Positions 33,161-47,074 of a stretch of 64,000 bases of DNA are shown here, in pieces. The notes beneath the pieces are model-generated. The model did not search any database. It had not been told where the DNA came from and was given only the letters and a program-made list of their open reading frames with translations. The stretch spans positions 33,296,001 to 33,360,000 of the forward strand of contig OX485804.1 of NCBI GenBank assembly GCA_950295325.1, in the 5' to 3' direction. Made by a program: the position numbers and the translations under genes. The stretch comes from Polytrichum commune. Its lineage: Eukaryota; Streptophyta; Polytrichopsida; Polytrichales; Polytrichaceae. The stretch's first letter is position 1; every line of letters begins with the position of its first letter.

Positions 33161-34756
33161 ACATCACCCCTTACTCAATATAGAAACTAGGCCTTCGCAC
33201 TTGCCATGAGCATGGCATCGCTGACGATGCCTCAGAATGTTTGAACCGTGCTTCTTCTCAACACAGCCTCTTCAGATGCTCCTGTGATTGTTAGCCCATG
33301 CATCCCACAACCACCACGATTTCCACGTTTGCATGCACCAAACAAAAGGTTCAAGCACATCGCCGCATCTTGTTCACAGTGATTCCAATTGTTGGTAGTT
33401 TGCATCTGGGTGTATAGATGTAAAAATAAAAGGTGCACATGTTTAGGTTGCGCTGAGAATTAAGTGACCACTTCACGCGAAGACCCAAGTCCCAACTATG
33501 ACATGGATGCCTACATGACAACATTTTTTGGAGGTGAGGCTTGGGACTTGTGTTGCGAGATGGGTCGATCAAAAAGCTAGACCCAACTCTCAACCCAAGT
33601 CCCGTGAATGTTTTTATATAAAACAATCAAGATCCGACTTTAACGATAATTAATCATATTTCAACGGTTACTTTAAGCTCACAAGTTGGGACTTGGCCTC
33701 CATGTTGGGACTTGCTAGCATGAGTGGGACTTGGGACTTGAAACCCGTGCGGACCGGCACTAATGTAAAGTTGTCAAAAGTAGAATAATGTTGCACTCTA
33801 TTGTGGCTATTAAAGGAATCTCAACACACCCCTCACCTTCAGAGGGAGGTAGGTAGGGAGGCCCTGGATACGTTACTCTTTCGAAGCCATGCGTCGATCA
33901 ATTCCCCGTGTGTGAGACACGGGGAGAACCGGTAGTTAGTTGCAAATGAGCCAGTTGAGTTTGAGAAAGAACTAACCGGTTGAAGAACTTCAAGACTGCA
34001 GGAGAATTACTGATCATTTTGGAGGAATTTATAGAAGAATGTACCCCAATTTAATGAAGGAAAACCGGAGGATCGATGTCAACAGGTAGCCTAACCGGTT
34101 GGACTTGCAAACACTAGGATCTCAACTGATTACGCGTGCCCAAAATCCTCCCCGGACACTGTTCTGAACCACGTTCCATCCCCACACACTTGTATCGATC
34201 GAAGCCAGAATTTAAGTACCGCAACTCTTCACTGCGAGCCACCCACACTGCACAGAAGAACCACCGGTGCAATGACATTGTTTGTTTGGCATTCCAAGCT
34301 GTTCAACGTCAGGTTGTCGTGGCTGTCAGGTTGAACCGATGTCGTAATTTTAATGGACTCATCGCCCCAGCTAGAGTATTTGGGTATCATGGGCATATAT
34401 ATATATACCTTGCAGCTTGTTCTGATCTAGACATGCTCATCAAGGGAATTCGACCACCCCGTTTCACCAATTGCCAGCACTTTTCATTGCATGCGATGTG
34501 AATTCCAATTCAGATCCATAAGCTTACCCGTCACGATGTCGTACGTGGAAACCCAACAAATTCTTGTAACAGATTTCTTCTTCTTTTGTATGAAATTCTA
34601 GAGTAAAGGAGGAGATTTGTGTGTCCATGGCCCATATTGTTTGAGCGGGCAGTCAGGTGCAGGAATAAAACTCGGATTACTTGCATTACCTCCAGGCAGT
34701 GATGTGATCAAGGCATTCAAGAAGGGCAGACCTGCTCATCATCATCTGAATATGAA
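33161..34756. other. intergenic with short repeats
   Basis: 33480-33740 contains repeated GGGACTTG/CAAGTCCC motifs in both senses. A small hairpin (CCCCGTGTGTGAGACACGGGG minus one base) lies near 33905. A 73-codon frame at 34617-34838 is unrecognised and runs into the tandem repeat that follows. Confidence 0.35.
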
Positions 34757-35290
34757 GATGATAATCTTGCCTCATGAGCCTCTAATTAAGGAAACAGAAA
34801 TCTCTATAGAGAAATCATATGGCAGTGATATAGCATGAGGTGTCCAGAATTTGAGCTGACCTGCTCTTTCAATCTGAAATATTGATGTCATCGAACCACC
34901 ATATGAGCCATCCCCTTTTTATTTATCGACATGGGGCACATCGTGATGCTTTCAAACCAGCTAATTCATTAGAGTGGCGTAGTGCAGTAGCCTCTGTGAG
35001 ATAGAGGCGATAACTTTAGAGATGATAAACTTTGCCTCAAGAGCCTTTAACTAAGGAAACAAAAACCTTTATTGAGACATCACATGGCAATGATATAGCT
35101 TGAGATGTCCGGAATTTGAGTTGACCTGCTCTTTCAATCTGATATATTGATGTCATGGACACACCATATGAGCCATCCTTTTTTATTTATCGACATGGGA
35201 CTGAAGTACATTGTGATGCTTTCAAACCAGCTAATTCATTAGAGTGGCGGAGTGCAATAGCCTTCGTGAGATAGAGGCGAATGTTAACTT
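34757..35290. repeat. tandem duplication, about 274-bp unit
   Basis: Two units starting GATGATAA at 34757 and 35031. Each contains CTGCTCTTTCAATCTGA and CAAACCAGCTAATTCATTAG, the latter belonging to the LINE 3' end. Confidence 0.7.
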
Positions 35291-35470
35291 GGTGGTCCAA
35301 TTGAAAGAAAGACTTCAGGCTCCGTAAGACTACATTCTCAAATAGTGATGCAAACCTCTCCCATGGACTTATGTACGGGCTATATATTCCACCACAAAAT
35401 GTGCCTCATTTTCAATGAACGACTCTCACAATGGGTTCGTATACATATGCTTTGAAGGTAGTTAGCCATC
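35222..35470 (-). mobile_element. LINE 3'-end fragment
   Basis: Matches 30661-30960 in order and orientation (AGAGTGGCGGAGTGCA, TGAAAGAAAG, TCTCAAATAGTGATG). A second, shorter start of the same sequence is at 34945-35010, part of the tandem duplication. Confidence 0.5.
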
Positions 35471-36211
35471 TTGGTTATGCATGATTGCCATTGTATTGGT
35501 AAAGAGAGCATTGGAATTTCAAACATAATTTGGCTCGTGTGGTGTTCTCATCATGTCTATGTCATATTGAAGGATCATGTTAAGTTATGACTTTTAACAC
35601 TTGCAATATAATTTGACCCATTACTATCACTACATTTGAATGCATATTGAGTTGCAATAGACAAGTTGCATTGGATGGTTATAATGGACACATTTTCTTA
35701 GACTAAATTATGTATTTCGTTCACAAGGAAATGCTCTTCAAAGAGTTTCTAGATTGAACGCCCACTTTGTTAACCGTCTAACAAACATCACCAATTTTAG
35801 GGTTGTCCAAACATTAATTTTAAAGACTTCAAGTGATACTACAGTTCAAAATGAAATCTCTAAAAGGTTGATCATGACCATATTTATCCTTGTTTACAAT
35901 GAGAAAGATTGTGACAAATGACAAAAATATTTTATATTATATTTTATTTGGGTGTAAAGTTTTATGAGAAACATCACCATTCTTTTGTTTCCATCAAAAA
36001 ATTATACAGAATCAATTTCATTTCATTTCATTCAATGCATTACTAACAAGGATGATATGACAGAAGAGGATATATATATATATATATATAAACTAAAATA
36101 CAAAAATTAAGAAGTATAAGTTTAAAAATCAATTAATCAACAATGATGAATGATAAGCTAACTAGGAAGTTTTTTCATAGAAGTCCCAAAACATTCTAGT
36201 AGACACAAATG
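35471..36211. other. intergenic, nothing recognised
   Basis: AT-rich. A (TA)n run lies at about 36070-36091. Confidence 0.4.
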
Positions 36212-36390
36212 GCTAATATTCTAGAGTGGCAGAGTGCAGTAGCCTCCATGAGTAGTAGAGGCTAATGTCAACTTGTTGGTCTAAGTGAAAGAAAGCTTTG
36301 AGGCCACCTAGAAATATGTTCTCAAATAGTGATGGAAATTTATCTCTAATGGGGTTATATAGGGGACATTCCAACACAAAATTGCAATGC
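36212..36390 (-). mobile_element. LINE 3'-end fragment
   Basis: Close match to the 30680-30845 part of the first fragment, including GGGGTTATATAGGGGACA. Same orientation. Confidence 0.5.
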
Positions 36391-37414
36391 ACGGTAAACC
36401 AAAAAATAATTACAGTCCAAAAACATACAAGCGTTTTAGTTTAAATACTTTTACTAATTCAACAAAAGATCGGGAGGGCTCTCGATGGTTGAGTAATCTC
36501 GAATTGGCCAACATCTCTAGAGCCATGATCCACTCTTATTTATTTGTTATTTGTTATTTGTTATACCAAATTTTGAGCATGTAGTCCAATCTCTTTTGAA
36601 CACACATCTTTTTGGTGTCCATTCTTAAATCCGCACCTAACCACACACCACTCAAATGATGAGTGTCCATTTTAGATAAGTAATTGAATCTTGCCCCTTT
36701 ACCATTTGCTCAAATATAAGTGTTTGTTTAAAATGAATAACCGAATTGGACCCTCTTACAAAATTGCTCAAATATAGGCATCCAATTGAGAAGAGTGACC
36801 ACATAAGGTGGAGGTGCCTGACTTGGTTGCTTCTTTTAACTGAACACATGTTTTCTGGTGGTATATGGTTAGGTGTGGCTCCAAGAACAAACATTTGAAA
36901 GACATATGTTTTAACGAGATTGGACTACGTGCTTACAATATAATTGAGGGAAAACCATAACCTATAGGCTCAACAATAAACATAATTGAAGGGAAACTAC
37001 ATGACCATTTAATGAGCATGATTTTTTTTCCGAATGAGCTCCAAAAACTATGAGGAAAGTGTGCTATAGCCTCAGTTTGGATTTGCTAACCATCTCATAC
37101 TAAACTAATCACATGACTCATTTTCTAAGGGAGAAATGGGATAATCGGACAAAAGGCAAGCATTTAAGACCCATCTACCTTGAGGCCCACATAGCATACT
37201 AGGTTGAGCTACCTTTATAGATTTCTAGGTCAATGCACACACAAAGGCCTCCCAAAATGTGCGTTCATTTGAAGCTATTGCTCACAACCCTTTGCATGAA
37301 AAGCTCGATTGAGGCCCACATGTGTGCTTACAAATTGCTTTGTTACTGGCACACGGTGGTAGTATTACAGTGCAAACTCCCCTTAATAAGTTGTTTGAAA
37401 AATAAATAAAACAA
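36391..37414. other. intergenic, nothing recognised
   Basis: AT-rich. Short frames only. Confidence 0.4.
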
Positions 37415-37740
37415 TTTAGGGTCACTTCACACACGAGCCACGTGTCATGACCATGTAATTGTGAGGACCCTTGACTCTCATCCAAAGGCCGTACCAATTG
37501 CTTAATTGACATAGTTTGTGGGAATTTGCATCAAGCTTACTTCTTAGAGATGGAACTGACTTAACCTGACCTAACGCACATTTCAGTGGACCATGAAGCA
37601 CCAGTTAATATCTTTGGACCCTTAGACCTTCAACTTCTAAGTGTGAAGTGACTTTAGATGGTCCTGGCCTTTTCGACCAATGAGAGATCTTAGAATGCAA
37701 TGGTCGTGGGCCCTCAGTCTCATTTGTGAAGTGGCCCTTA
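37415..37740. mobile_element. MITE family C, short copy
   Basis: Left end TTAGGGTCACTTCACACACG; right end reads TAAGGGCCACTTCACAAATG on the opposite strand. Internally shares AAGTGTGAAGTGACTTTAGA and CGACCAATGAGAG with the other family members. Confidence 0.6.
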
Positions 37741-39177
37741 ATAAGATCTCAAAACTCCATAGACTCGGTGACATAGGAAAAGAAGTGGCATTCGGAGATT
37801 CGGTTTACATGCATAAAATAGTATTCCTTACACACGTACACATGCACGCTTTGCTTTCAATGAAAGTGTGTGAAATGTTCCCAAGCCAAGATGGTCACAA
37901 GTGTTACTGGGGGGTACATTCAAAGTTGGCTTCAAAGACGTGCTTAGTGTAGTGTGGAGTTTTGTCGTGGATAAGGTGCCTAGGGTAGATACATGGGTCT
38001 TGAATGGTTACTTTTGCTAACTAGCCCACTTCTCGTAGGATATGGAACATGCGATTAATTTAGTACGAGATGGTTAGCAAATTCAAATCGAGTTTGTAGC
38101 CACTTCCCTCATAATTTATGGAGTTCATATGAATATCTCATTCGTTATCAAAGTGAAGGTTTTCTTGCTCATTCAATGGACATGTAGGTCCCCTCCCTCC
38201 CCCCCCCCCCCCTCAAAGAATATTGAACTTCCCATTAACTACTGGACCACCTCATATGTTGTGGCAAAAGAGGCGGAGAGGTATGACATACAATTTAGTG
38301 GATACCGAGGACCAAAAAAACAAGATTGTATGTAGTTGACAAAGCCCATGCGGTTGCGGGCAAACATCACAATGAAGACTATGAAAAATGAATTCGGTGG
38401 ATGCCATTGAGGATTTCAAAATATTAAATTAAAAAAGAACATGGAGTTATTGTCAAAGACTGTGATGACCAAACAACAACCTCGATGCCATGGGCAAAGT
38501 CCATGCCAGCCATGCATGATATATGTTGTGCTCACTATGAAAATTATGGAGTTTACAATGGTCACAGATTGTCTTTTTCTTCTCTTTATCGTGGACAAAG
38601 AGCATGACCAAGGATATAAATAGTTGGATGCCAATGACCAAGAATTCAAAGAACACAAAGTTGTGATCAAATACCAATTCGTGGCATTATGGTCTTCAAC
38701 CATGGGATCGTGGTTGTTGGCCACAATATCATGGTCTTGACATCTACCAATTTCACCTTACAATGCCAAAGACCATTGCATTGCTAGAAACATATACATG
38801 AGTGTAACATTGACAAGTGCCAAGGTTTATTGGACGTGGTTGGTTAAGTGATTTTGGCCATGACATCATGGTCTTTAGTGCAGTTGTGTTGTCTTGGCTA
38901 TATGGTCCTTGACATCTTCCAAATTGTGTTTCGTAAATATTGAGTTTTGATGTCAAAGGAATTATTCTTCTTCACACCTTTTTCTGCCTTAATGTGGTAT
39001 TTGTGGACAACATAAACAAAGACCATAGCAAAGAATGCATATTAGTAGATGTAAGATATTCAAAAAAGAGGGGGGGCACTAAATACCATTAGCAAATACC
39101 ACAAAGTTGCACCACAAAGCTACGTTGCCATGCTAGCTATAACCCTTTGATTGTCTTGGTGAACATGGAGAAATCAC
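37741..39177. other. intergenic, nothing recognised
   Basis: Contains a poly-C tract near 38198. Frames at 38416-38724 on both strands are not protein-like. Confidence 0.4.
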
Positions 39178-39583
39178 GGGGGGTGCACTTCATTGTCAAG
39201 TTGAACACCACGTGCGATAAAACAAAATCTACTTTTACATAAAAGCATCACCAAAATGGTTCAAAAGTTTATGATTTTTTTTTCATGAGTAGATATACAT
39301 AGTATCTATTACATAGTAAAAATTGGTAACCAAATTTGATGATTTGTTTTTTTTATAAAACATACCGTTTCTAACTAGAATGACGCAACATTGAACTAAA
39401 CAAATTACTAAAAAAAATGAAGATGACTAAAAATTTCAAAAAAATATACAAAAGATATGATCAATGGTTATGTGTATGTAGAAAAAATATCATAATTTTA
39501 AAAATTATCTATGGCATGTAATATAGGGTAGCAAACTTTTATCGCACGTGGTTATGAAATGTAAGGGGGTGTGATCCCCCCGT
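39178..39583. mobile_element. MITE family B, copy 2
   Basis: Same AT-rich middle as 25733-26142. The inner terminal repeats CCACGTGCGATAAAA are inverted at each end, and the outer ends begin ACGGGGGG on both strands. Confidence 0.65.
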
Positions 39584-40557
39584 GGGAGAAATAAAACACC
39601 TTGGTGGCATCTCTCTCTCTCACACACACACATGCACACACAACTTTTGGGATACATCATTAATCACGAACAACTTTGAAAAACTCTAAGCAACCATAAA
39701 ACACAAATGTTTACAAGATAAATTTTCAATGTGCGTGTTATGAAAATTCCTCTAGCCTCTTTATGTATTATATTTGACAATCTACATTAAGACATCGTAA
39801 AACCCCATCAATGTACATTTACAAATGCTCATGCTACTAAAGTCAAAGAAATACGAGGGAAAAACCTATTAATGCTTGAATCTTGTGGTTAATCCTAACA
39901 ATTGCATAATCAGTTTGGGGTTGTATCTCACCCATGTGGCGCTCTCTCAGTGGCTCCAAGGAGATCGATTATGTGACAATAATCTTCTTCTTTTTTGGCA
40001 CAAATTGACAAAATCAATTGCAAAGCAAACCAAAGTACATTATGTGACAATAATCAATTCTCAAGCGTGTGTCAAGTAGATATGAAAGACGTGGCAAATA
40101 TTCACTAGCTCTATTCATCCCTGCCACCGATTATGTGCATTATTAGTTTTTCCGAGGACGCATATCGGTGTACAGTGGTAAGCTTGTTGTGGGCCCCCAT
40201 TAAACACCAATACACGGCATTAGACAAACCATTTATACCTAATTATTGAACGTGATAGTAAATGTCGGTTCATGTTGGTAGTTGCCCATAACATTATTAA
40301 GCTATGTGGTTTGTTCATGTGACCCCTAAGAATATAATCATAGGATGTCCCAATCTAGTGCCACTTCATACTTAATTTGAGTTTCCTTGCATTGGGTTGG
40401 GGCATCCTAGGGTTGTTTTCTTAGGGCCCACATGAATGAACACATGTTGCTTAACTTGCCATTCAGCTGCCCAAAAACAAAATTGGTACTATTGACTTTC
40501 TATTCTAAGTTGCTTTTTGTTTATTCGTTTGCATCATTGCACCTCCAATCTCATAAT
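39584..40557. other. intergenic, nothing recognised
   Basis: A CT/CA microsatellite near 39607-39642, then AT-rich DNA. Confidence 0.4.
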
Positions 40558-41070
40558 CTAAGGGCCACTTAACACACACGAGCCAATAGCTATGACCATA
40601 AGATTGTGAGAGCCCAAAAGAAAGTGTCCAAAGGCCGTCCCAACACACCTCCCAAACCATGTAGTGTGGTCACGAACCCTCAAGTATAGTGTGAACTTCT
40701 ATGTGACCAGACCTTCAACCAAATGCTAATTTCAATGAATTTCTATTCATGCGAGTTCTCACACGTGATAAAATAAAATAAACCAACAGTCGTGAGCATT
40801 CAAAGTGCCATGATCTCCCGGTTTTGTGTTAAGCCTACCTCCAAGAGGTGGTTTTTGAAAATAGTCCAAGTGACCATGAAACATGATCCATTTGATGCCA
40901 TGTAGGAATCCATGTAGACTTTACATCCACCTTGCATTCACATATATACTCCGTTGGTCCCTCAAGCGTAGTGTGAAGTGAACTTGGACCGGCTCCGCCT
41001 TTTCCACCAATGAGAGTGCTTGAAGTGTACTGGTCACGGGCTCTCAGTCTCGTGTGTAAAGTGGCCTTAG
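40558..41070. mobile_element. MITE family C, full copy
   Basis: Foldback of 513 bp, both ends reading CTAAGG(G)CCACTT. The body includes CCAAGTGACCATGAAACATG and GTGTGAAGTGAACTTGGAC. A near full-length inverted copy is at 61322-61826. Confidence 0.7.
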
Positions 41071-44000
41071 TTAATATAACTGGTAGCTTATGAACAAACA
41101 AACATGTTTGTCCAAATATTTGTGGTGGCATTGTCAACTGTTAAGGATGGCACAAAGGCTACATAGAGTGGTCGTTGTGATTTGTAAAGATTCACAACCA
41201 CATGAAATGCCTTTCATTGCCTAATAAGTTGTTGAGATACAAATATCGTTTACAAGGTGATCACTTTTTCCAAGAATTTTCATGGGGGATACATTTAGTG
41301 TAGAATGATGGACCCACATGCAAGTATGAATATTTATTGGAGGCCTAGTATTTTTTTTAATGGAATTTTCATGATCATTCAATTATTTACTTTACTAGAG
41401 TTGTAATTTGAAAATGTGGGTTTGATTTATCGTTTTCTTTTTATTGATGCCATTTTTTTCATCAAAATTTTCAATAGATGACAAAATGTGCATGTGTAGT
41501 TTAGTGCCAGCAATTGCCTGGTGCTTGTTTTAGCCTACCAAGTACCACTAGAGAGCTATAGACATTGGGTAAACAAACAAATTCACAAGGGTTGCGAAAC
41601 CTAACAAACATCATTATAACAAAACATAAGCATGATACCAACCTCGTGCATAAAGTTTGAATCATTGTGAACAAGGCACCTTCATGCCAATCGATATTTC
41701 CGATCTCAAAATCTTTACCCAAATCACATGGCAGCATGGACACAATCTCAACATCCTGCACTCAAACCTCTTGATTCAAAAGAAGCGGAAATGGAGTGGC
41801 AATGTATGTTTGACTTGCTTAAGTCCTAAGACTATGCGTAAATCCTCAACAACCCAACATGCAAGAAATAAGACAATTTTGTGTGGATTCCAAACCTTTG
41901 CCTAATCACGACCCGTACATGACAATGCTTTTGAGAGTATCACCCAATAGCCTCCAATGCATGCCTTACAACACATCTCATGCATTAACTAGGACATGTT
42001 CCTATGCTTTGTATTATCTCTCCATATTATATATTACCTATACTATTTTAAAATGTACTATTAGTCCCTCCATTATCTAATACCTATGTATACATTATAT
42101 TTATCTTGAAAAGAAGTTTCTTGTTGAATATTAAGTAGGGGTTCTTTAAAACGCTTGTCTTTATAAGCAATTGATTTTTGGAATAAAGCTTGGACCTTTG
42201 CCTTACTTTCTTTCTTGACACGTTCACAAGGTTTGCATTAAGTGCAACCCCTGAAAGAATTTGAAATGAACAATAGTTTTCATTAGGTTTTCCCATCTTA
42301 ATACCGGAGGTTGATAGCCGGTACATAACATAAATAATTCTAAACATTTAGGTCACATTATTTTGAGAATGATAATTACAACTTAATTTACCCAATGCAT
42401 CTGCTAGAACATGATAATTTCTCATTCTATACAAGCTTATGTGATGTTAATGAACCACAATAGGTTGTTACATAGAGGAGGCTTCAAATTATATTTCAAG
42501 TCGTCTTTAATCATTGCAAAGAATATGGGTTATGATGAAATTGCAAGAGTATGTACTCAACGGCTTGGTCTATGTCCTTAATAAAAATTTGGACCCCAAT
42601 TCCACACAAAAGATGTACTTCTATTTGGATTAAGTGCATCTTCTATGAAAGCTGGTACATGAAACAAAGTAAGCTTACCACGTCCAAGAATAGCTTTGTG
42701 ATTTGAAAATTATGTTATACACCAATTCTTGGAACTTGATTGTGCTACGAAGTTCGTTTTTTTTTTTTTTTTCTTTTTCTTTTTGAGTTGTGTTAAACTA
42801 AGAAAACTTAGACAATCAAACATAATACCACCTCCAACAAAAAAAGATGTTCAATTTGAGGGTGTTATACAAAAGATACGGACAAATGCATACAAGTAGA
42901 CTACTAGAGTTTCATCTCTCAAGTTTACATATCCCACTCGAATTGTGGAATGGCACCTCATGTGGAGGAAGTATATACTAAAATGTATTACTAATATAAT
43001 GAGTAACATGACATTATTAAGAAATATGCATTTTGTTCATGTGGACCCATAAAACATAAATTTTGAATAATGTTATGAATGTGAACACCTTGTTCTTTTT
43101 TAATTGGATATTTGTGAAGTAGCCAAAGTTGTGAAAAAATCATATATAAAAAATGCCAAATTATTTTGAACTGCCATATTGACTTTCAACATTTTGAATA
43201 AATATCCAGTATAGTTGTGCCGTATGGGTATCCATGATGATTTGTCTCCAATTCACCTATGAATAATTTAGCCTCAGTTAAGGTCTTGGGGAAACACGTC
43301 ATAAACCTTGTGTTTTATGCTCAAAAAGTGGGGAGGGGGGGGGATTTTCTTACCTAAAAGAATTGAAAAAATACGAGTTAGATGCATGCTCCCCTCCTCC
43401 CCTTATTAAGAGAAGGACAAGAAATGAGGGTTGAATTAGCAACAATAGGTAAGATCATAAATATGAATATTACAAAATATAATGTAGGAAGAATATGACA
43501 AAGACACTAAAAATTTCTTGATAAAAGAAAATGAAAAATATGAAGATTTATTGCTGGAAACTACAAAAATGCATATAGAAAAAACCAAATCTTTGTGGCA
43601 GATAAAGTTCCCAAAAAACACAAATACATAATTCCATAATATAGATATTGATTATGATATGAATGAATAGCTATAAAATTTATACTAAGGCTGCTATATA
43701 AGCATCCATACTTTTCAATAAATTTATTGTTACCTAAAAAGATGAAATCAAACTAGAAGAATTACTGACTATCTGTTCTAGAAGTCCTTCTATTATGTCT
43801 TGAATTTTATTTTATTTTTTGTCTTTTGTGGCGTTTGCAGATGAATTTTGTTGTATAATATGCATATTATGGTGGTCATCATCTTCATGAGCATTTGTTG
43901 ACATATGATTGATCACACTTGCACGCTGTCCATTCCACATATCCATCTATTCATAATATTAACATTTTTTTTCAATCATGTCTTAAAATTTCATTTGAGC

Positions 44001-44413
44001 GTTTATCGTTTTTGTATTCCATCAGTAAAACCTTGTATTTTTTCTTACATGCCAATCAACTTCTACCAAAATTCCGCAAATTGGAAATCATACGAACATG
44101 TAGTTTGATCCAATCATTCATTCATGTTTGCATACAAACAATACAATTGGGTCAAATACTATATCCTAGAAAGTCTATCAACTTGAAGGGAGGGACCTTG
44201 TGGTCTATGTGAGCTATTAAGCTCCTCCGTCACAAAGAGGTTATGGGATCCATTCCCGACGCCGACGAAATACCCAAGTCCCCAATGGGTGGACAAGGGG
44301 GCGGGGGGCCCAGGCCAAAAGGCAAAGGCGAAGGCCTTTAAAAAAACATAATTTTAATTTGATTTTTTGCATTTATAAAAAACAATAAATGTTTTTAATG
44401 CACGAATTCATAC
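41071..44413. other. intergenic, nothing recognised
   Basis: AT-rich sequence with a T-rich tract at about 42758-42786. No gene, RNA or clear repeat boundary seen. Confidence 0.4.
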
Positions 44414-44886
44414 CTTGTTTTCTTGCAAATTTTGCAAATATTTATTCCATCTTGCTACGAATGACTATGAGAGTTTCAATATCATAATCATGCCATTTAA
44501 TAGGAGCATCTTCTTCACCTTCCGAATCTCCTAACTCCACTTTTTTTTCTTTTTTCTTTTATCTTTTTTCGGTGCTCCTTTTTATTTTGAAGTTACTGTC
44601 ATACCTCTCTTCTTCTTGCCGATATCATCATCTTTTTATTAGTATCTTCTGCCTCTTCTTTCATGCTCATATCTCTACTGCCCTCTACATTTTGTGGTAT
44701 TTGAGTTCTAATCACTTCTACATCTTCGTCATTGAACAACTGAAAATTATTGAAATTTCTACTTCCTAATGAGGATCCGTGCAATCCGAATTGTGGTTGA
44801 CTCCACGACATCCAAAGATAATTTTGGCTCCATTGTTGGGTTTCGGAACCACTCCCATCTTGCGAGAATCTTGCCATTGAAGACAA
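44414..44886 (-). pseudogene. possible transposon-borne Myb/trihelix-like ORF remnant
   Basis: Minus-strand frame 44886-44599 is Ser/Gln/Asn-rich (QPQFGLHGSSLGSRNFNNFQ). It is followed, after a frame break, by KWHDYDIETLIVIRSKME, which resembles the start of a Myb/SANT or trihelix fold as in ORF1 proteins of PIF/Harbinger elements. A possible GT donor follows at 44413. Weak; an unrelated decayed gene is possible. Confidence 0.3.
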
Positions 44887-45380
44887 AAAATTGTCAAAAA
44901 AAATTCTCTACATACAACAAACTCTGAGCACTTCAACTCCAAGGCATTTGCAAGAAACGGCCATCTACCTTTTATTCACTAATCTGCCCTAAAAAATGTA
45001 TTGTTGGAAAAAATATTCACGCCAACCAGTGACAGTTGTTTCACTGCCATGGTCTGCCATGTAGGATTCCATGTAGACTTTTCATCCACAAACTTTTCTT
45101 TGGACCTTTAGGCCTTCACCTCCTAGTGTGAAGTGGACTTGGACGGTCTCTGCCTTTTCGACCAATGAGAGCTCTTACTTTGCTATAATCAGGGGCCTTC
45201 AACATTGTGTGTAAAGTGGGCCTTACATATGCTTTTGTTTTCAAAAAACAAAATTATATATGCACATGCAAGTCTAAGTATCATGCTCAATGTATAGATA
45301 CTTATTAATTTTGAAGTCTCAATGAGGAAACCGTTTAATTACATATGCAATATCCAAATATAAGCTAACAATACTAACTG
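44887..45380. mobile_element. intergenic with a partial MITE family C copy
   Basis: About 45055-45225 matches family C (ATTCCATGTAGACTTT, TAGTGTGAAGTGGACTTGGAC, CGACCAATGAGAG). Only one end is clear, so this copy is truncated. Confidence 0.5.
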
Positions 45381-45755
45381 CACTAAATATGATATATTGT
45401 GTCACCGATTCTAATTCACTTGCTCGATACTAATTGTAAACCACGGTGTAGTGCCACCAACACTAAATGTTAACCCAACATTATTTGTCATTCCTTGTAA
45501 AATTTTAGGGGGATTATGTATTTACAGTGTTGCAATCACTGTTATTTACTAAGTGATTTTCATCCAAATTTCAATCATCCACGACAATATTTCATCACAA
45601 GTTGTTGACAAGAGAAGGTAGGGTTTTGGCCGATGGATGAACACATCCATCGTCCATGACAATATTTGTTCACTTATATATAGGAAGTGCCATTTAAAAA
45701 ATTACCATAGAGACATAAACACCATACGACACTTAATATCATATTTGGTGTAGTG
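45381..45755. mobile_element. CACTA-type foldback MITE, copy 2
   Basis: Left end CACTAAATATGATATATTGTG. The right end, read inward, is CACTACACCAAATATGATAT. A relative of 24137-24470, more diverged. Confidence 0.5.
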
Positions 45756-47041
45756 TGATTTTGTGGATTCATGTCCAATTCCTATAATGCTAAAACTTAA
45801 AGTCCACTTTATGTATAGCTATAATTTATCTCACACTTAGAACATGGGTCCTAATTACCTCACAATTTCAAAATTACAAATACCTTTTACATAACTAATA
45901 GAAAGAAAGCCAACACCCTCTGTAATTCAATTATACCTCTTTTGGAAGCGATTGGATACCAAAAAAATTAAATAAGTATGAGGGTTATATGATGTTACCC
46001 AATAGCCCACCCACACTTTCTAGTGCAAATCATCAATGAACAATTCCTACTAGCACTAATTACATCCAGTAGCTCTCATTGGCTAACATGTTGATAGGAA
46101 TTGTTCATTGGTGGCATGCATCAGTAAGTGTGGGTGAGTTATAAGCACATTTATGAAAAAAAGATAAACAAAACCAAGGAGACCTTACTCAACGCTTGGC
46201 CATAAGCCCCGTGTTTCGAACTTGGTTACTTTCCTCTAGATATTATTGACCCAAGAGTATGGTAGTTGAAGCATGCATGTCACATGTGTCCTCAAATACA
46301 AGTTTTCTCAATTCCATTTACATACATATTTCTATTGTTAACAATTATTTGTTAGTAACATCCATACATGTCACTCGCGTTCTTCTAGAGATTGGTGCCT
46401 ATAAGAAACTTATTGAATTGAGAATTGAAATGTGTTTTTACCCATAGTCCTCTATATTCAAAATGACAATTATTCACGAACAACTCTTGTTGGGTGTTCC
46501 TTGATGCATTTCAATATTAATTAATGAAACTCTTTTCATTGAAGGCTATAGATTTCAAATTACACAAAATGAGGATTTTTTTAAAATAATTAAATAATTT
46601 TAAGTGTGTTTTGGCCATTTGAAATGAACCATGGTTGTATTTGATAAGCCATGCATGCACTTGGGATCTTATTTGACCCCAAAGCTCACTTGGAGACGGT
46701 TTTGGAGGTCTTACCAAACTCAAATGAATCATTTTCCTAAAAAAAAACACTTTGCATGAAGTGACATGTTATCTTCATATGTCCATGTGTTACTTTTCAA
46801 ATGCAAAGGGATAACTCAAATTTCCAAAATTTAAGGCAGACCTTTATGGAGCATTTTATCCTCCAAACTATCTCTACCAAAGAGGGGGTGTGGGGTGTGA
46901 GTGCTCCTTGTATTGAATCTCGACCATTACCCCCCCCCCCTCTAAAGATGCAATAAAAATATTTGTTGTTTGGATTTCCTAGAATTCAAGCTTAAATGTG
47001 AAAATCAATTCGAGGCCTTGTTCAAAGAATGAACATTGCAG

Positions 47042-47074
<33 letters not shown>

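Noticed and set aside
33480-33740. Possible foldback with CCAAGTCCCAACT motifs
   Set aside because: The motifs recur in both senses, but no consistent terminal repeat or duplication could be defined.
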